A DNA stretch of 64,000 nt from Siphonobacter sp. BAB-5405 (GCF_002872335.1 NZ_NJAG01000026.1:20025-84024), one strand, 5' to 3'; positions 1 to 8,494 are shown, counted from the first letter of the stretch. Numbers and translations are program-made. The notes: generated by a model not told the origin, from the sequence alone.

Positions 1-1323
1 GGTGAACAGAGTATTGACCACTAGAAAGGCACAGAAGATCAGGAATAAGCCGGGTACAATTGGATACCCAATAACCTTATACGGACGGTTGACGTCCGGC
101 ATTTTTCTACGAAGAATGAATACCCCTAAAGTGGTAGCTCCGTAGAAAATGAAGGAGGCAAAAATGAGCATATCGGTTAATTGATCGAAAGTACCGGATA
201 AAATCAGCACCGAAGACCAGAAGCCCTGAATCCACAATGCCTTGGAGGGTGTGTTGAAAACTGGGTGAATGTAGTTAGCTGTTTTAAAGAATAAGCCGTC
301 TTTGGCCATGGCATAAAACAGACGGGAAGCCATGAGAATGGTACTGCTTGTACAGTTGAACGTTGTGACCAGGATTAGTAATGAGATGGCTAAACCTCCG
401 CCATTCCCCAAAAAGTGCTTCACAGCCACTACCGCAGCAATACCATTCTTGGATTGATGGACCGCAATAATGTCGTCAATTGGTAAAACGTAGAAGTAAA
501 CAAAGTTCATCAAGAGATAAATCGTCATGATGATGAGCGTGCCAATGGTCAACGCCCAGGGCAAGTTTCGCTGCGGGTTACGAATTTCACCGCCAATGTA
601 GCCAAGGTTATTCCATCCTTCGTACGCCCAGAAAGCACTTAAACACGCCAAGGCTAATGCACTCGCCAGTGTACCACCTGACATTTTATCGGCGTCGAAA
701 TTCACCGAAGGCTGTTCAATATTCGCCCAACTGCCCGTAGCGGAGAACAGACCTAGAACGATAATGACCAGCATGGTGGAAATCATGGCTACCGTCAGAA
801 TTCGGCTAATGGTTTCGCCCATTTTCAACCCCCGGGCATTGAGAAGCGTTAGAATCAGTACCAGTCCGATGGCTACCAGTTTGACACTCAGGTTATCCAG
901 TGGTTGTAAACCAAATACGTGTATGGCAGCGAGTGATTCAGGGGTAGCGGGCAACGTAATAAGCGAGCCTAACGACTGAGCAAAAACGTAGGAAATGGAA
1001 GCAATAGAGGCCGTTCGAATAACTGCGAAGTTGGTCCAGCCTAGTAAAAAAGCAAAAAATCGATTGTAGATCGTACGAAAATAAACGTATTCACCCCCTG
1101 AATCCACCAGCATACTGGCTACTTCAGCGTTACTGAGCGTTCCGGCCAGACTAATCATTCCGGCCAGTAACCAGGCCGCCAGTACCAGTCCTGGTGACTG
1201 CAATTCCGCCGACATGGGGGCGACTTTCTTAAACACGCCCGTTCCAATAACGGCACTAATCACGAAAACAATTCCGGAGACCAGACCAATCGAACGCCGA
1301 AGGTGACCCTGAGATTCAGGCAT
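1..1323 (-). CDS. APC-family amino acid permease (3' end cut by window edge)
   Basis: Seen: an open minus-strand frame from the ATG at 1321-1323 to the window edge, 441 residues, with about eleven hydrophobic segments. The N-terminus has the helix-breaking GTG at residues 27-29 within VIGTGVF, typical of the first unwound helix of APC/LAT transporters, followed by a second conserved stretch (WLLAGMISLAGTLSNAE, WTNFAVIR). Known: such proteins are inner-membrane secondary transporters for amino acids, often exchangers. The substrate cannot be told from sequence alone. The C-terminus, probably the last one or two helices, lies outside the window. The gene is transcribed away from purB. Confidence 0.9.
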   Translation of the reverse strand, partial: MPESQGHLRRSIGLVSGIVFVISAVIGTGVFKKVAPMSAELQSPGLVLAAWLLAGMISLAGTLSNAEVASMLVDSGGEYVYFRTIYNRFFAFLLGWTNFAVIRTASIASISYVFAQSLGSLITLPATPESLAAIHVFGLQPLDNLSVKLVAIGLVLILTLLNARGLKMGETISRILTVAMISTMLVIIVLGLFSATGSWANIEQPSVNFDADKMSGGTLASALALACLSAFWAYEGWNNLGYIGGEIRNPQRNLPWALTIGTLIIMTIYLLMNFVYFYVLPIDDIIAVHQSKNGIAAVVAVKHFLGNGGGLAISLLILVTTFNCTSSTILMASRLFYAMAKDGLFFKTANYIHPVFNTPSKALWIQGFWSSVLILSGTFDQLTDMLIFASFIFYGATTLGVFILRRKMPDVNRPYKVIGYPIVPGLFLIFCAFLVVNTLFT

Positions 1324-1396
1324 ACAAGCAAATTTTAGTTGGGAAAAGCGGTTAGATGAAAAAGCAAATTCGGAAAAAAATGGCGAAGTTGGTATA

Positions 1397-1624
1397 GTTT
1401 TCGGTTTAGAGTTTTCGTGTAGCCTAGCTGACTACCCGGTTTCTTACTGAGTGATAGACAAGTGTACACCATACCTATACTATGCTTCTGAGGTTACTTG
1501 TGATTAACCGCTTGGTTGCAAAAGCAGTTGGAAACTGCTTCATAGTAGGTACAGGTTTGGAAGCCTGCAACAGTGGATAACTCAAAACCCTAAACTCAAA
1601 ACCCAACCCGCAACCCTAAACCCG
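1397..1624. repeat. Heptamer-periodic tract, split G/T arm and A/C arm
   Basis: At 1397-1417 three consecutive heptamers read GTTTTCG, GTTTAGA, GTTTTCG. At 1583-1624 the sequence is built of A/C-rich sevens such as CTCAAAA and CCCTAAA. The two arms are roughly complementary in opposite orientation and enclose about 165 bp. The same architecture appears at 18.5 and 20.1 kb. Confidence 0.5.
1522..1540. repeat. 19-nt perfect hairpin (8-bp stem, 3-nt loop)
   Basis: AAGCAGTT, loop GGA, AACTGCTT. Same geometry (8+3+8) as the hairpins of the REP-like units at 41.6 kb, though the sequence differs. It is followed at 1549-1575 by an imperfect inverted repeat resembling the one at 48741-48770. Confidence 0.5.
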
Positions 1625-1634
1625 ATTCTCTATG

Positions 1635-1642
1635 TAACTTTG
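1635..1642 (+). promoter_or_regulatory. -7 promoter box TAACTTTG for purB
   Basis: Exact match to the Bacteroidota TAnnTTTG -7 consensus, 21 bp before the ATG at 1664. It overlaps the in-frame TTG at 1640, so that upstream start is excluded. No clear -33 TTG at the expected distance. Confidence 0.65.
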
Positions 1643-1663
1643 TCTTTTACGAAGCAAATCAGT

Positions 1664-3010
1664 ATGGCTCTTACTACCCTTACGGCTATTTCGCCCGTAG
1701 ATGGCCGCTATCGTCGGACTACGGAATCGCTGGCCCCCTTTTTCTCTGAATTTGGGTTAATACACTATCGGGTTCGGATAGAAATCGAATATTTTATCGC
1801 TCTTTGTGAGCTTCCCCTGCCCCAACTCGCTGGTTTTGACACCTCGCTGTTCGATCAGCTACGGTCTATTTACACCGAGTTTTCCGAAGCAGACGCCCTG
1901 CGAATTAAAGAAATTGAGAAGACGACCAACCACGATGTAAAGGCGGTTGAGTACTTTATCAAAGAAAAACTCGCCGATCTGTCCATTGAGCAGTACCTGG
2001 AGTTCATCCATTTCGGACTCACTTCGCAGGATGTGAATAACACCGCTATTCCCCTTTCGCTCAAAGAAGCGATGGATGCCGTCATCAATCCAGCTTTCGA
2101 GGAGGTTATCTATAAGCTGAGTTCACTAGCGGCTTTGTGGAAAGATATTCCATTACTAGCCCGTACGCACGGTCAGCCCGCGTCACCGACCCGCTTGGGA
2201 AAAGAACTACAGGTATTCGTCGAACGCTTGCAGCAACAGCGAAACCTGCTCGTTCAGATTCCCTATGCAGCAAAATTTGGTGGAGCGACGGGTAATTTTA
2301 ACGCTCACCACGTAGCCTATCCCGGCTTCGACTGGCCGGAATTCGGAAATGATTTCGTAAGTAGTTTGGGATTATCGCGGAGTCGGTATACCACGCAGAT
2401 CGAACATTACGATCATTTAGCAGCGATGCTGGATACGCTCAAACGTCTGAATACGATTCTCATCGATTTCTCACGGGATGTGTGGAGCTACGTATCCACC
2501 AATTACTTCAAGCAGAAAATCAAAGCGGGGGAAGTTGGTTCTTCCGCCATGCCGCATAAGGTCAACCCCATCGATTTCGAAAATGCGGAAGGAAACCTGG
2601 GTGTAGCGAATGCCCTGTACGAACACCTGTCGGCCAAGTTACCCATCTCTCGTTTGCAACGGGATCTTACGGATTCAACCGTACTGCGGAATCTGGGAAT
2701 GCCCCTGGCTCATACGCTTATCGCTTTGAAATCGCTGGTACGGGGTATGGACAAACTGGAGTTGAACGAAGCCGCTATCCACGCGGACCTTGAAGCCAAC
2801 TGGGCCGTAGTAGCTGAAGCGATTCAAACGGTATTACGTCGCGAAAGTTATCCACAACCGTACGAAGCATTGAAGGCTCTTACCCGAAAGAACGAAGCAA
2901 TCACGGCGAAGACCATTGCCGAGTTTATCGAGACGCTGGACGTAGCAGAGGTTATCAAAGCCGAATTACGGGCTATTTCGCCGTTTAATTACCTCGGTGT
3001 AATGGAATAA
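1664..3010 (+). CDS. purB: Adenylosuccinate lyase
   Basis: Cleaves SAICAR to AICAR and adenylosuccinate to AMP, releasing fumarate, in cytosolic purine synthesis. 448 residues, the usual length of the longer PurB type. It begins with the family start LTAISPVDGRY and carries the fumarate-lyase superfamily signature GSSAMPHKVNP at about residues 292-302, whose serine is the catalytic acid/base in characterised members. The TH segment ARTHGQPASPTRLGKE near residue 170 is a second conserved active-site region. The ATG at 1664 was chosen because a -7 box covers the upstream in-frame TTG. An exact DnaA box lies inside the gene at 2848-2856. The gene is monocistronic by context. Confidence 0.97.
   Translation: MALTTLTAISPVDGRYRRTTESLAPFFSEFGLIHYRVRIEIEYFIALCELPLPQLAGFDTSLFDQLRSIYTEFSEADALRIKEIEKTTNHDVKAVEYFIKEKLADLSIEQYLEFIHFGLTSQDVNNTAIPLSLKEAMDAVINPAFEEVIYKLSSLAALWKDIPLLARTHGQPASPTRLGKELQVFVERLQQQRNLLVQIPYAAKFGGATGNFNAHHVAYPGFDWPEFGNDFVSSLGLSRSRYTTQIEHYDHLAAMLDTLKRLNTILIDFSRDVWSYVSTNYFKQKIKAGEVGSSAMPHKVNPIDFENAEGNLGVANALYEHLSAKLPISRLQRDLTDSTVLRNLGMPLAHTLIALKSLVRGMDKLELNEAAIHADLEANWAVVAEAIQTVLRRESYPQPYEALKALTRKNEAITAKTIAEFIETLDVAEVIKAELRAISPFNYLGVME
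2848..2856 (+). promoter_or_regulatory. DnaA box TTATCCACA within purB
   Basis: Exact consensus 9-mer, the first of eight between 2.8 and 7.7 kb. Confidence 0.55.
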
Positions 3011-3036
3011 GGCTAAAAAGAGCGTTTCATTCGATT

Positions 3037-3076
3037 TGTGGACAAGGGATTTGAATGTGGAAAAAACTGTGGATAA
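3037..3076 (-). promoter_or_regulatory. DnaA box (exact) plus a one-mismatch box downstream of purB
   Basis: TGTGGATAA at 3068-3076 is an exact DnaA box on the minus strand. TGTGGACAA at 3037-3045 differs by one base. Both lie in the purB-sbcD intergenic region. Confidence 0.55.
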
Positions 3077-3134
3077 CTTGTTGACAATCAATTTTTAATC
3101 GACTGAAAATCGCTTGGAGTTAGCCACTGAGATT

Positions 3135-3162
3135 TTGATAGAAAAATGGAGCTGTACTTTTG
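3135..3162 (+). promoter_or_regulatory. Promoter (TTG, 17 bp, TACTTTTG)
   Basis: TACTTTTG at 3155-3162 matches TAnnTTTG exactly and TTG at 3135-3137 is a plausible -33 element. It points at a gene-free stretch that ends in a strong terminator at 3269, suggesting a short independent transcript. Confidence 0.6.
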
Positions 3163-3167
3163 TGCAG

Positions 3168-3269
3168 CTATAAATCATTCTCAGCGACCTCAAAAAGCCA
3201 TTTTGTAGAGCCGTTAACAAAATTTTGGCGAGAGCCCCGGTCGGTCATTCAGGCCCGCCGGGGTTTTTT
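3168..3269 (+). ncRNA. Candidate small RNA of about 100 nt upstream of sbcD
   Basis: Seen: a consensus promoter at 3135-3162, no convincing reading frame, an internal imperfect hairpin (GCCA-TTTTGT at 3198-3207 against ACAAAA-TTTTGGC at 3217-3229), and a GC-rich terminator at 3235-3269. The interval between likely start and U-tract is about 100 nt. It does not contain recognisable SRP RNA, RNase P or tmRNA motifs; a Bacteroidota 6S-like RNA is possible but unproven. Alternatively it is an attenuated leader of sbcD, whose ATG lies only 26 bp past the U-tract. Confidence 0.4.
3235..3269 (+). terminator. Rho-independent terminator before sbcD
   Basis: CCCCGG at 3235-3240 pairs with CCGGGG at 3258-3263, followed by six T. 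Confidence 0.8.
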
Positions 3270-3283
3270 CGTGGCGAATGTTT

Positions 3284-3291
3284 TATTTTTG
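3284..3291 (+). promoter_or_regulatory. -7 box TATTTTTG abutting the sbcD start
   Basis: Exact TAnnTTTG match ending 4 bp before the ATG at 3296. With the usual 4-7 bp to the start site, transcripts would begin at or within the start codon, i.e. be leaderless. Confidence 0.5.
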
Positions 3292-3295
3292 AAGA

Positions 3296-4501
3296 ATGAA
3301 GATTTTACACACGGCGGACTGGCATTTGGGAAAACGCCTGTATCAAACGGATTTGCTGGAAGACAGTCGCCGCTTTGTAGAGTGGCTGCTGGCAACGATT
3401 GAAGAACGACAGATTGATGTGCTGCTGGTGGCGGGCGATATTTTCGATACGGCTCACCCATCGGTGGAAGCCATGCAGGTATACTATGATTTTCTAAAAG
3501 GACTCATCGCTTCCAAGTGTCGCCTAGTCATTACGGGTGGCAATCACGATTCGGCGGCGGTCCTGAACGCTCCCCGTGAAATTCTGCGATTACTCGACGT
3601 TCACGTTATTGGTGGTGCCTGTGACGATTGTTGCGAGGAGGTACTGCCCCTACTCGACCGCCGGGGTAATCTACAGGCGGCCGTAGCGGCTGTACCTTTT
3701 CTGCGGGATCGAGATCTGAAGCGTTCAGTTGAGGGAGAAAGTTTTGAAGATCGCCGGATGGCCGTGCGAGCGGGTATTCAGCGTCGGTATGAGCAGGTGC
3801 ACGCCCACGGTCGGAAAACGTACGCAAGCGTACCTGTGTTGGGAATGGGGCATTTGTTTGTCAACGGCTCGGCTACATCGGACAACGACGAAAAACTGCA
3901 CAGCATCGGTACGCTGGATTTATTCGAAGTCAACTTGTTTCCAGCCTTCGATTATCTCGCTCTCGGACATATCCACCGACCCCAGATGCTGGGTAAAATG
4001 GAATACGTTCGGTACTCAGGCTCACCAACGGCCCTGAGTTTCAGCGAGCGGCTGGATGAAAAGCTAATTATTCAACTGGAAATCAAAAACCAGAAGGTTG
4101 TTGATATTCAAGAACTTAAAGTGCCGAAGTTTCGACAATTGCGGCGGTTTAGCGGTTCGTTTACCGAAATTGAAGCAGCCGTTCATGCCTACCAACATTC
4201 TGATGTGTTACGGACGCTGGCTGAAATTGAGATTCTGGAAGAACACCGCGATCCGATGCTGATTGACGTGGCCAAGAGCTATTTTCTCAAACTCAACCAT
4301 CCCTACCTATCCGTACTCAACTGGCGGTTCCGTTTTCAACAACAGTTAAAAACGACGGATGAATTGTTTGGTGAGACGATGGCCCTGCCCGAACTGGCTC
4401 CAACGGAGGTATTTGAACAATGGCTCCAGGAAAATGCGGAGACGGAAGAATCCAAAACCTTACTTACCGAAGCCTTTCAAGAATTACTACATAGTCTGTA
4501 A
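3296..4501 (+). CDS. sbcD: Exonuclease SbcCD, nuclease subunit D
   Basis: Mre11-type metallophosphoesterase that, with SbcC, opens DNA hairpins and processes blocked double-strand ends. 401 residues, normal for the family. Metal-binding motifs are in order: DWHLG (residues 8-12), GDIFD (about 48-52), GNHDS (about 82-86) and GHIHRPQ (about 222-228). The C-terminal part is the SbcC-binding and capping region. sbcC follows after 53 bp that contain two tandem DnaA boxes, so the pair is an operon. The ATG at 3296 gives the conserved family start MKILHTADWHLG and has no room for a leader if the adjacent -7 box is used. Confidence 0.96.
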   Translation: MKILHTADWHLGKRLYQTDLLEDSRRFVEWLLATIEERQIDVLLVAGDIFDTAHPSVEAMQVYYDFLKGLIASKCRLVITGGNHDSAAVLNAPREILRLLDVHVIGGACDDCCEEVLPLLDRRGNLQAAVAAVPFLRDRDLKRSVEGESFEDRRMAVRAGIQRRYEQVHAHGRKTYASVPVLGMGHLFVNGSATSDNDEKLHSIGTLDLFEVNLFPAFDYLALGHIHRPQMLGKMEYVRYSGSPTALSFSERLDEKLIIQLEIKNQKVVDIQELKVPKFRQLRRFSGSFTEIEAAVHAYQHSDVLRTLAEIEILEEHRDPMLIDVAKSYFLKLNHPYLSVLNWRFRFQQQLKTTDELFGETMALPELAPTEVFEQWLQENAETEESKTLLTEAFQELLHSL

Positions 4502-4504
4502 GAG

Positions 4505-4526
4505 TTATCCACATAAGTTATCCACA
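4505..4526 (+). promoter_or_regulatory. Tandem DnaA boxes between sbcD and sbcC
   Basis: Two exact TTATCCACA at 4505-4513 and 4518-4526, same strand, 13 bp apart start to start. They fill most of the sbcD-sbcC gap. Confidence 0.65.
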
Positions 4527-4554
4527 TTTTACAGCGGGGGGTTGATAAGATCGC

Positions 4555-7500
4555 ATGCGTATTCTAAAAGTATCTTTCGAAAATATAAATTCACTACGGG
4601 GACAGCATACCATTGATTTTCAGAACGAAACGGCCTTTCGTACGTCCAACCTGTTTGCGATTACCGGGCCAACGGGAGCGGGAAAGACCACGATTCTGGA
4701 TGTGATTACGCTGGCTCTATACCACCGTACCCCCCGATTAGGCGAAGTCAATACCAATTTGCTGGAAAAACTCGGCGGTATACTCACCCGTGATACACAC
4801 GTGGCTCAGGCCGAAGTGACGTTTTCCACACCCGGCGGTACGTATCGGGCCAAGTGGAGTTTAGAAAGAGATACTATTAGTAAAGGGATTAAGAAAGGGC
4901 AGTATAAGTTAGAAGAGTACTTCGAAATTGCCGATGTGGATAACAATGTTATACTGGCATCCAAGAAGAAAAAAGAAGTACAGGAAGAAATCAAAAAACG
5001 AATTGGACTGGATTACGAACAGTTCGTCAAGGCCATTTTGCTTTCGCAGGGTGATTTTGCGGCTTTTCTAAAAGCGAAACGGGAAGAACGAGCCGAGTTG
5101 CTGGAACGGATTACGGGCACGGAAATCTACCGAAAGCTCGGGATGGAAGCGTATGCCCGCTGGCATGATGGCTACAAAAGGGAAATTGAGCAGAAACAGC
5201 AATCGCTTGATTTACAGAAGCTTTTATCCGATGAAGACGTTACCGAATACGAAACGTTCATTAAAGAGTACGACGAGCTTTGCCGACAGGCCGAAGCTGG
5301 ACGCAAAGGCTTGGAAATTCAATTGCAGCGAAAAGTACGGATTAGTGAAATCTGGAAATCGCTGGAAGCCATCCGGCAAACGGAGTGGCCCACCTGGGAC
5401 CGCGAGCAACGGCAGTTCGACGAACAGCATACCCCCGCCCTGAGTCGGCACGAACGGGTACAGCAGTTTTCAGCCCAGTTAACGGAATATCAGATCCAGG
5501 AGCAAAACGTAAAAAATGCTCAGATCCAGGCGGAACGACTGGCCAACGAATATCAGCGGGCCCAGCAAAACCGTACGCAGCTGCTGGGAGATATTGCCAA
5601 ACTGACGGGTGAACTGGTAACGGATCAATCGGCTCAAAGTGGACTGGAACGGTTTCGGGAAACGGTTTCGGGACTGATTACCGCTCGTCAGGAAGTGGCT
5701 CAGCAGTGGCAATCGGCGAAAGAACAAGGGACGTACTGGCTCGATAAAACGGGTTCGGGGGAATTACAATCCCTCTGGAAACGGGAATCGTACGGCGATT
5801 GTCTGGGCAGTTCGCGGGAATTGTGGAAAGAAACGCAACGGCGTCAAACGGACATACGAACGCTGTATAACTGGGATACGCAGGCCAATCTGCCCGAAAT
5901 TCGCCAGCAATCGCAGGCTCGCCGCGATGCTTTACAACAACTGGAAACACAGGTTCGTCAGTACGAAACCGTTCGCCGACGATTGGCTGACTACGATCGT
6001 CAGGTAGACGAACAACGAAAGCTGATACGGGCTAATGAACCCGCTTTACAAACGGCTCAGCAGGCCGTTACAGAAGCTAAGAATTTAGTACAGATCGCTC
6101 AGGAAGAGCAACTTACCTTTATTCGGGAAACCTCTATTCCCCGGTTGCGTACGGAGTTACGTCCGGATGAACCCTGTCCCGTTTGTGGCTCTATGGATCA
6201 TCCCGCTGAAAATAGTAGCGATGATCATTTTAGCATCGAACGTTACTTGCAGGAATTAGCCAGTTTAAAAGCCCGTTTTGAAGCTCGTGAACGCTCGCTG
6301 AGTACGACGGAGCAGCAACTGCGGCAGGTCGAACTTGTGACCAAAGCTGCGGAAGCAACGATTCAAACCCTGGAGCGGGAGAAAACCCAGGCCCAGATGG
6401 AACTCCAGCCCATTGCGGAAGCGGTGGGAATGTGGAAAACTCAGTTAGCCATTGAAAAGATTGGTAAGTCAGAAGAAATAAAAGGCTGGGTACAGGCGGA
6501 GGTCGAACGATTCCAGTTGCTCGAAGAACTTATTCAGCTACAGGAACGGAGCGATAGTCTGGCTCATTTTGGGAAACACCTGAAAAATGGCCTCGAATTC
6601 TTCCAGAAACAGCAGGAATTCACCGCAGAGCTACAGAAACGCTATCCAAAAGACCCGAAATATCTAAACGCTGAGTGTGACGAACTGCTTCGCAAATTGG
6701 TACAAAAAACCTTTTCGCCGCAGCAGTATGAACCAGAGCTTGTGGAAAACAAAAGGCTCCTTCTGGATACGCAAGGAGTTTTCCACCAGTTGCAGACAAA
6801 GTTATCCACAGAGTTATCCACATCGGGCTTTGCCAGTGTGGAAGAAGCTCGGTCAGCTTTGTTGTCTACTGAGTTATACCGCACCCTGGTTGAGCGTAAA
6901 GACCAGCTCATTCGCCGGAGAACCCAACTGGAAACCCAGATGGAGAATCTGACGAAGGAAGTAGAAAGTCTGATTCAGGCCGACGATTCGGATTTGTCGA
7001 TTGATGTGTTGAAAAGTCGAATGGAGGATTACCGCAATTCTGAACGGGAGTATCTACAGAAAATTGGTGGCTGGAAGCAATCATTGAAGGATAATGAAAC
7101 GAGCCGGGCCGAAAATGCCCGCCGGATTGCGGAAATCGCGGATCTCGAACAACGCTATAAAAAATGGCGACTACTGGCCGAAGGGCTGGGTGACCGCGAA
7201 GGAAAGAAATTCAACCAGTTTGCTCAGAAATTAACCCTGGCGAATCTGGCCCGTTCGGCGAATAGTCGTTTGAAGGATTTGTCGGATCGGTACCTGCTCC
7301 TGCCACCCGAAGGCGATGAGGAAAACCTGTGGGTACTTGACCGGAATTTTGACGAACGCCGGGCGGTAGCTACGCTCTCGGGCGGAGAAACCTTTCTGGT
7401 AAGCTTGGCTTTGGCCTTGGGTCTCAGTGATATGGTATCGAAAAACGTCCGGATTGAAAGTCTGTTCATCGATGAAGGTTTCGGTACCCTTGATCCCGAT

Positions 7501-7662
7501 ACGCTGGAAATTGCTCTGGGAACGCTGGAAAAATTACAGGCCGAATCTAACCGCATGATCGGGATTATTTCCCACGTGGAAGCCCTGAAAGAACGAATCA
7601 CTACCCAAATCCGGCTTCGGAAACAGGCCAGCGGATTCAGTGAAATGGAAATTGTCGGGTAA
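4555..7662 (+). CDS. sbcC: Exonuclease SbcCD, ATPase subunit C
   Basis: Rad50-type SMC-like ATPase that pairs with SbcD to sense and cut DNA ends. 1035 residues, in the family range. Walker A GPTGAGKT is at residues 38-45; the Q-loop region QGDFAAFLKAK is near 170. Two long glutamine- and glutamate-rich coiled coils flank the zinc hook CPVC at 541-544. The C-terminal head has the ABC signature LSGGE at 941-945 and Walker B LFIDEGFGTLD from 970. The frame is intact throughout. Two exact DnaA boxes lie within the distal coiled-coil coding region. It is cotranscribed with sbcD. Confidence 0.97.
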   Translation: MRILKVSFENINSLRGQHTIDFQNETAFRTSNLFAITGPTGAGKTTILDVITLALYHRTPRLGEVNTNLLEKLGGILTRDTHVAQAEVTFSTPGGTYRAKWSLERDTISKGIKKGQYKLEEYFEIADVDNNVILASKKKKEVQEEIKKRIGLDYEQFVKAILLSQGDFAAFLKAKREERAELLERITGTEIYRKLGMEAYARWHDGYKREIEQKQQSLDLQKLLSDEDVTEYETFIKEYDELCRQAEAGRKGLEIQLQRKVRISEIWKSLEAIRQTEWPTWDREQRQFDEQHTPALSRHERVQQFSAQLTEYQIQEQNVKNAQIQAERLANEYQRAQQNRTQLLGDIAKLTGELVTDQSAQSGLERFRETVSGLITARQEVAQQWQSAKEQGTYWLDKTGSGELQSLWKRESYGDCLGSSRELWKETQRRQTDIRTLYNWDTQANLPEIRQQSQARRDALQQLETQVRQYETVRRRLADYDRQVDEQRKLIRANEPALQTAQQAVTEAKNLVQIAQEEQLTFIRETSIPRLRTELRPDEPCPVCGSMDHPAENSSDDHFSIERYLQELASLKARFEARERSLSTTEQQLRQVELVTKAAEATIQTLEREKTQAQMELQPIAEAVGMWKTQLAIEKIGKSEEIKGWVQAEVERFQLLEELIQLQERSDSLAHFGKHLKNGLEFFQKQQEFTAELQKRYPKDPKYLNAECDELLRKLVQKTFSPQQYEPELVENKRLLLDTQGVFHQLQTKLSTELSTSGFASVEEARSALLSTELYRTLVERKDQLIRRRTQLETQMENLTKEVESLIQADDSDLSIDVLKSRMEDYRNSEREYLQKIGGWKQSLKDNETSRAENARRIAEIADLEQRYKKWRLLAEGLGDREGKKFNQFAQKLTLANLARSANSRLKDLSDRYLLLPPEGDEENLWVLDRNFDERRAVATLSGGETFLVSLALALGLSDMVSKNVRIESLFIDEGFGTLDPDTLEIALGTLEKLQAESNRMIGIISHVEALKERITTQIRLRKQASGFSEMEIVG
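6802..6822 (+). promoter_or_regulatory. Tandem DnaA boxes inside sbcC
   Basis: Two exact TTATCCACA at 6802-6810 and 6814-6822, 12 bp apart. They encode part of the coiled coil (KLSTELST), so the boxes are kept in spite of coding constraint, or are chance products of the repeated LST codons. Confidence 0.5.
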
Positions 7663-7673
7663 ACTAATTCGAG

Positions 7674-7692
7674 TTATCCACAGTTATCCACA
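7674..7692 (+). promoter_or_regulatory. Tandem DnaA boxes between sbcC and map
   Basis: Two exact TTATCCACA at 7674-7682 and 7684-7692, 10 bp apart, i.e. about one helical turn, in the 62-bp sbcC-map gap. Confidence 0.65.
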
Positions 7693-7724
7693 AGCAATAC
7701 CTTTATTCACAAATTAGGAAACAT

Positions 7725-8489
7725 ATGTCGATTACCTCACAGGCCGAATTAGCGGGAATGCAACAGGTGAGCGAAGCCGTCGGGCTGACCCTCAAGGAAA
7801 TGCGAGCGTACGCCCGCCCCGGTCTCACGACGAAAGACCTGGATAATTTTGGTGGAAAGATTCTTAAGAAACTGGGAGCCCGCTCGGCTCCTCGCCTGAG
7901 TTACGGTTTTCCCGGCTGGACCTGCATCAGCGTGAATCACGAAGTAGCCCACGGCATTCCTACCGCCAAAAAAGTACTTCGCGAAGGTGACCTGATTAAT
8001 ATCGACGTATCCGCCGAGCTGAACGGCTTTTGGGCGGATAATGGCGGTTCATTCGTACTGGGACAGGATACCCGGAAGCACCAGCCGCTGGTCAATACGT
8101 CTAAAGAGATTTTACATAAGGCGATTCACCACATCAAAACGGGCGTACGCATTGCGGATGTTGGTTTACTGATCGAAACGGAAGCAAAAAAAGCGGGGTA
8201 CCGGGTGATTAAAAACCTGGCTGGTCACGGTATTGGCCGCAAATTACACGAGGAACCGAGCAGTATTCTGAATTGCTACGACCGTTTTAACAAGGCTCGT
8301 TTCAAGAAAAACTCGGTGGTAGCCATTGAAACGTTTATCGCCACGGACTCCATGTACGCTAACGAAACCAACGATGGCTGGACGCTGATTGGCAACCGGG
8401 GCGGATTTGTGGCTCAGCACGAGCATACCATTGTCGTTACGGATGATCAGCCGCTGATCCTTACGGCGATGAACGAAATCTGGAATTAA
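7725..8489 (+). CDS. map: Methionine aminopeptidase, type I
   Basis: Removes the initiator methionine from nascent proteins. 254 residues. The pita-bread fold's five metal ligands can be recognised: two Asp in INIDVS and WADNGG, His in GHGIG, Glu in VAIETF and Glu in QHEHT. The substrate-binding His lies in NHEVAHGIP. Note QHEHT instead of the more common QFEHT. It sits at the end of the sbcCD run, separated by two DnaA boxes, and converges on the next gene with a 5-bp gap. It may be a second, non-ribosomal-operon copy, which cannot be judged here. Confidence 0.95.
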   Translation: MSITSQAELAGMQQVSEAVGLTLKEMRAYARPGLTTKDLDNFGGKILKKLGARSAPRLSYGFPGWTCISVNHEVAHGIPTAKKVLREGDLINIDVSAELNGFWADNGGSFVLGQDTRKHQPLVNTSKEILHKAIHHIKTGVRIADVGLLIETEAKKAGYRVIKNLAGHGIGRKLHEEPSSILNCYDRFNKARFKKNSVVAIETFIATDSMYANETNDGWTLIGNRGGFVAQHEHTIVVTDDQPLILTAMNEIWN

Positions 8490-8494
8490 GAAAT

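Larger units (their letters stand above)
1324..1663. other. Intergenic region between divergent permease and purB, with repeats
   Basis: No gene seen. It holds a short G/T-rich heptamer run (1397-1417), a 19-nt hairpin with 8-bp stem and 3-nt loop (1522-1540), an imperfect inverted repeat around CAGG/CCTG (1549-1575) related to a copy near 48.75 kb, an A/C-rich 7-nt-periodic run (1583-1624), and the purB promoter box. Confidence 0.7.

Noticed and set aside
3160..3402. 80-codon plus-strand frame crossing the terminator before sbcD
   Set aside because: Runs through a strong terminator and overlaps sbcD out of frame.
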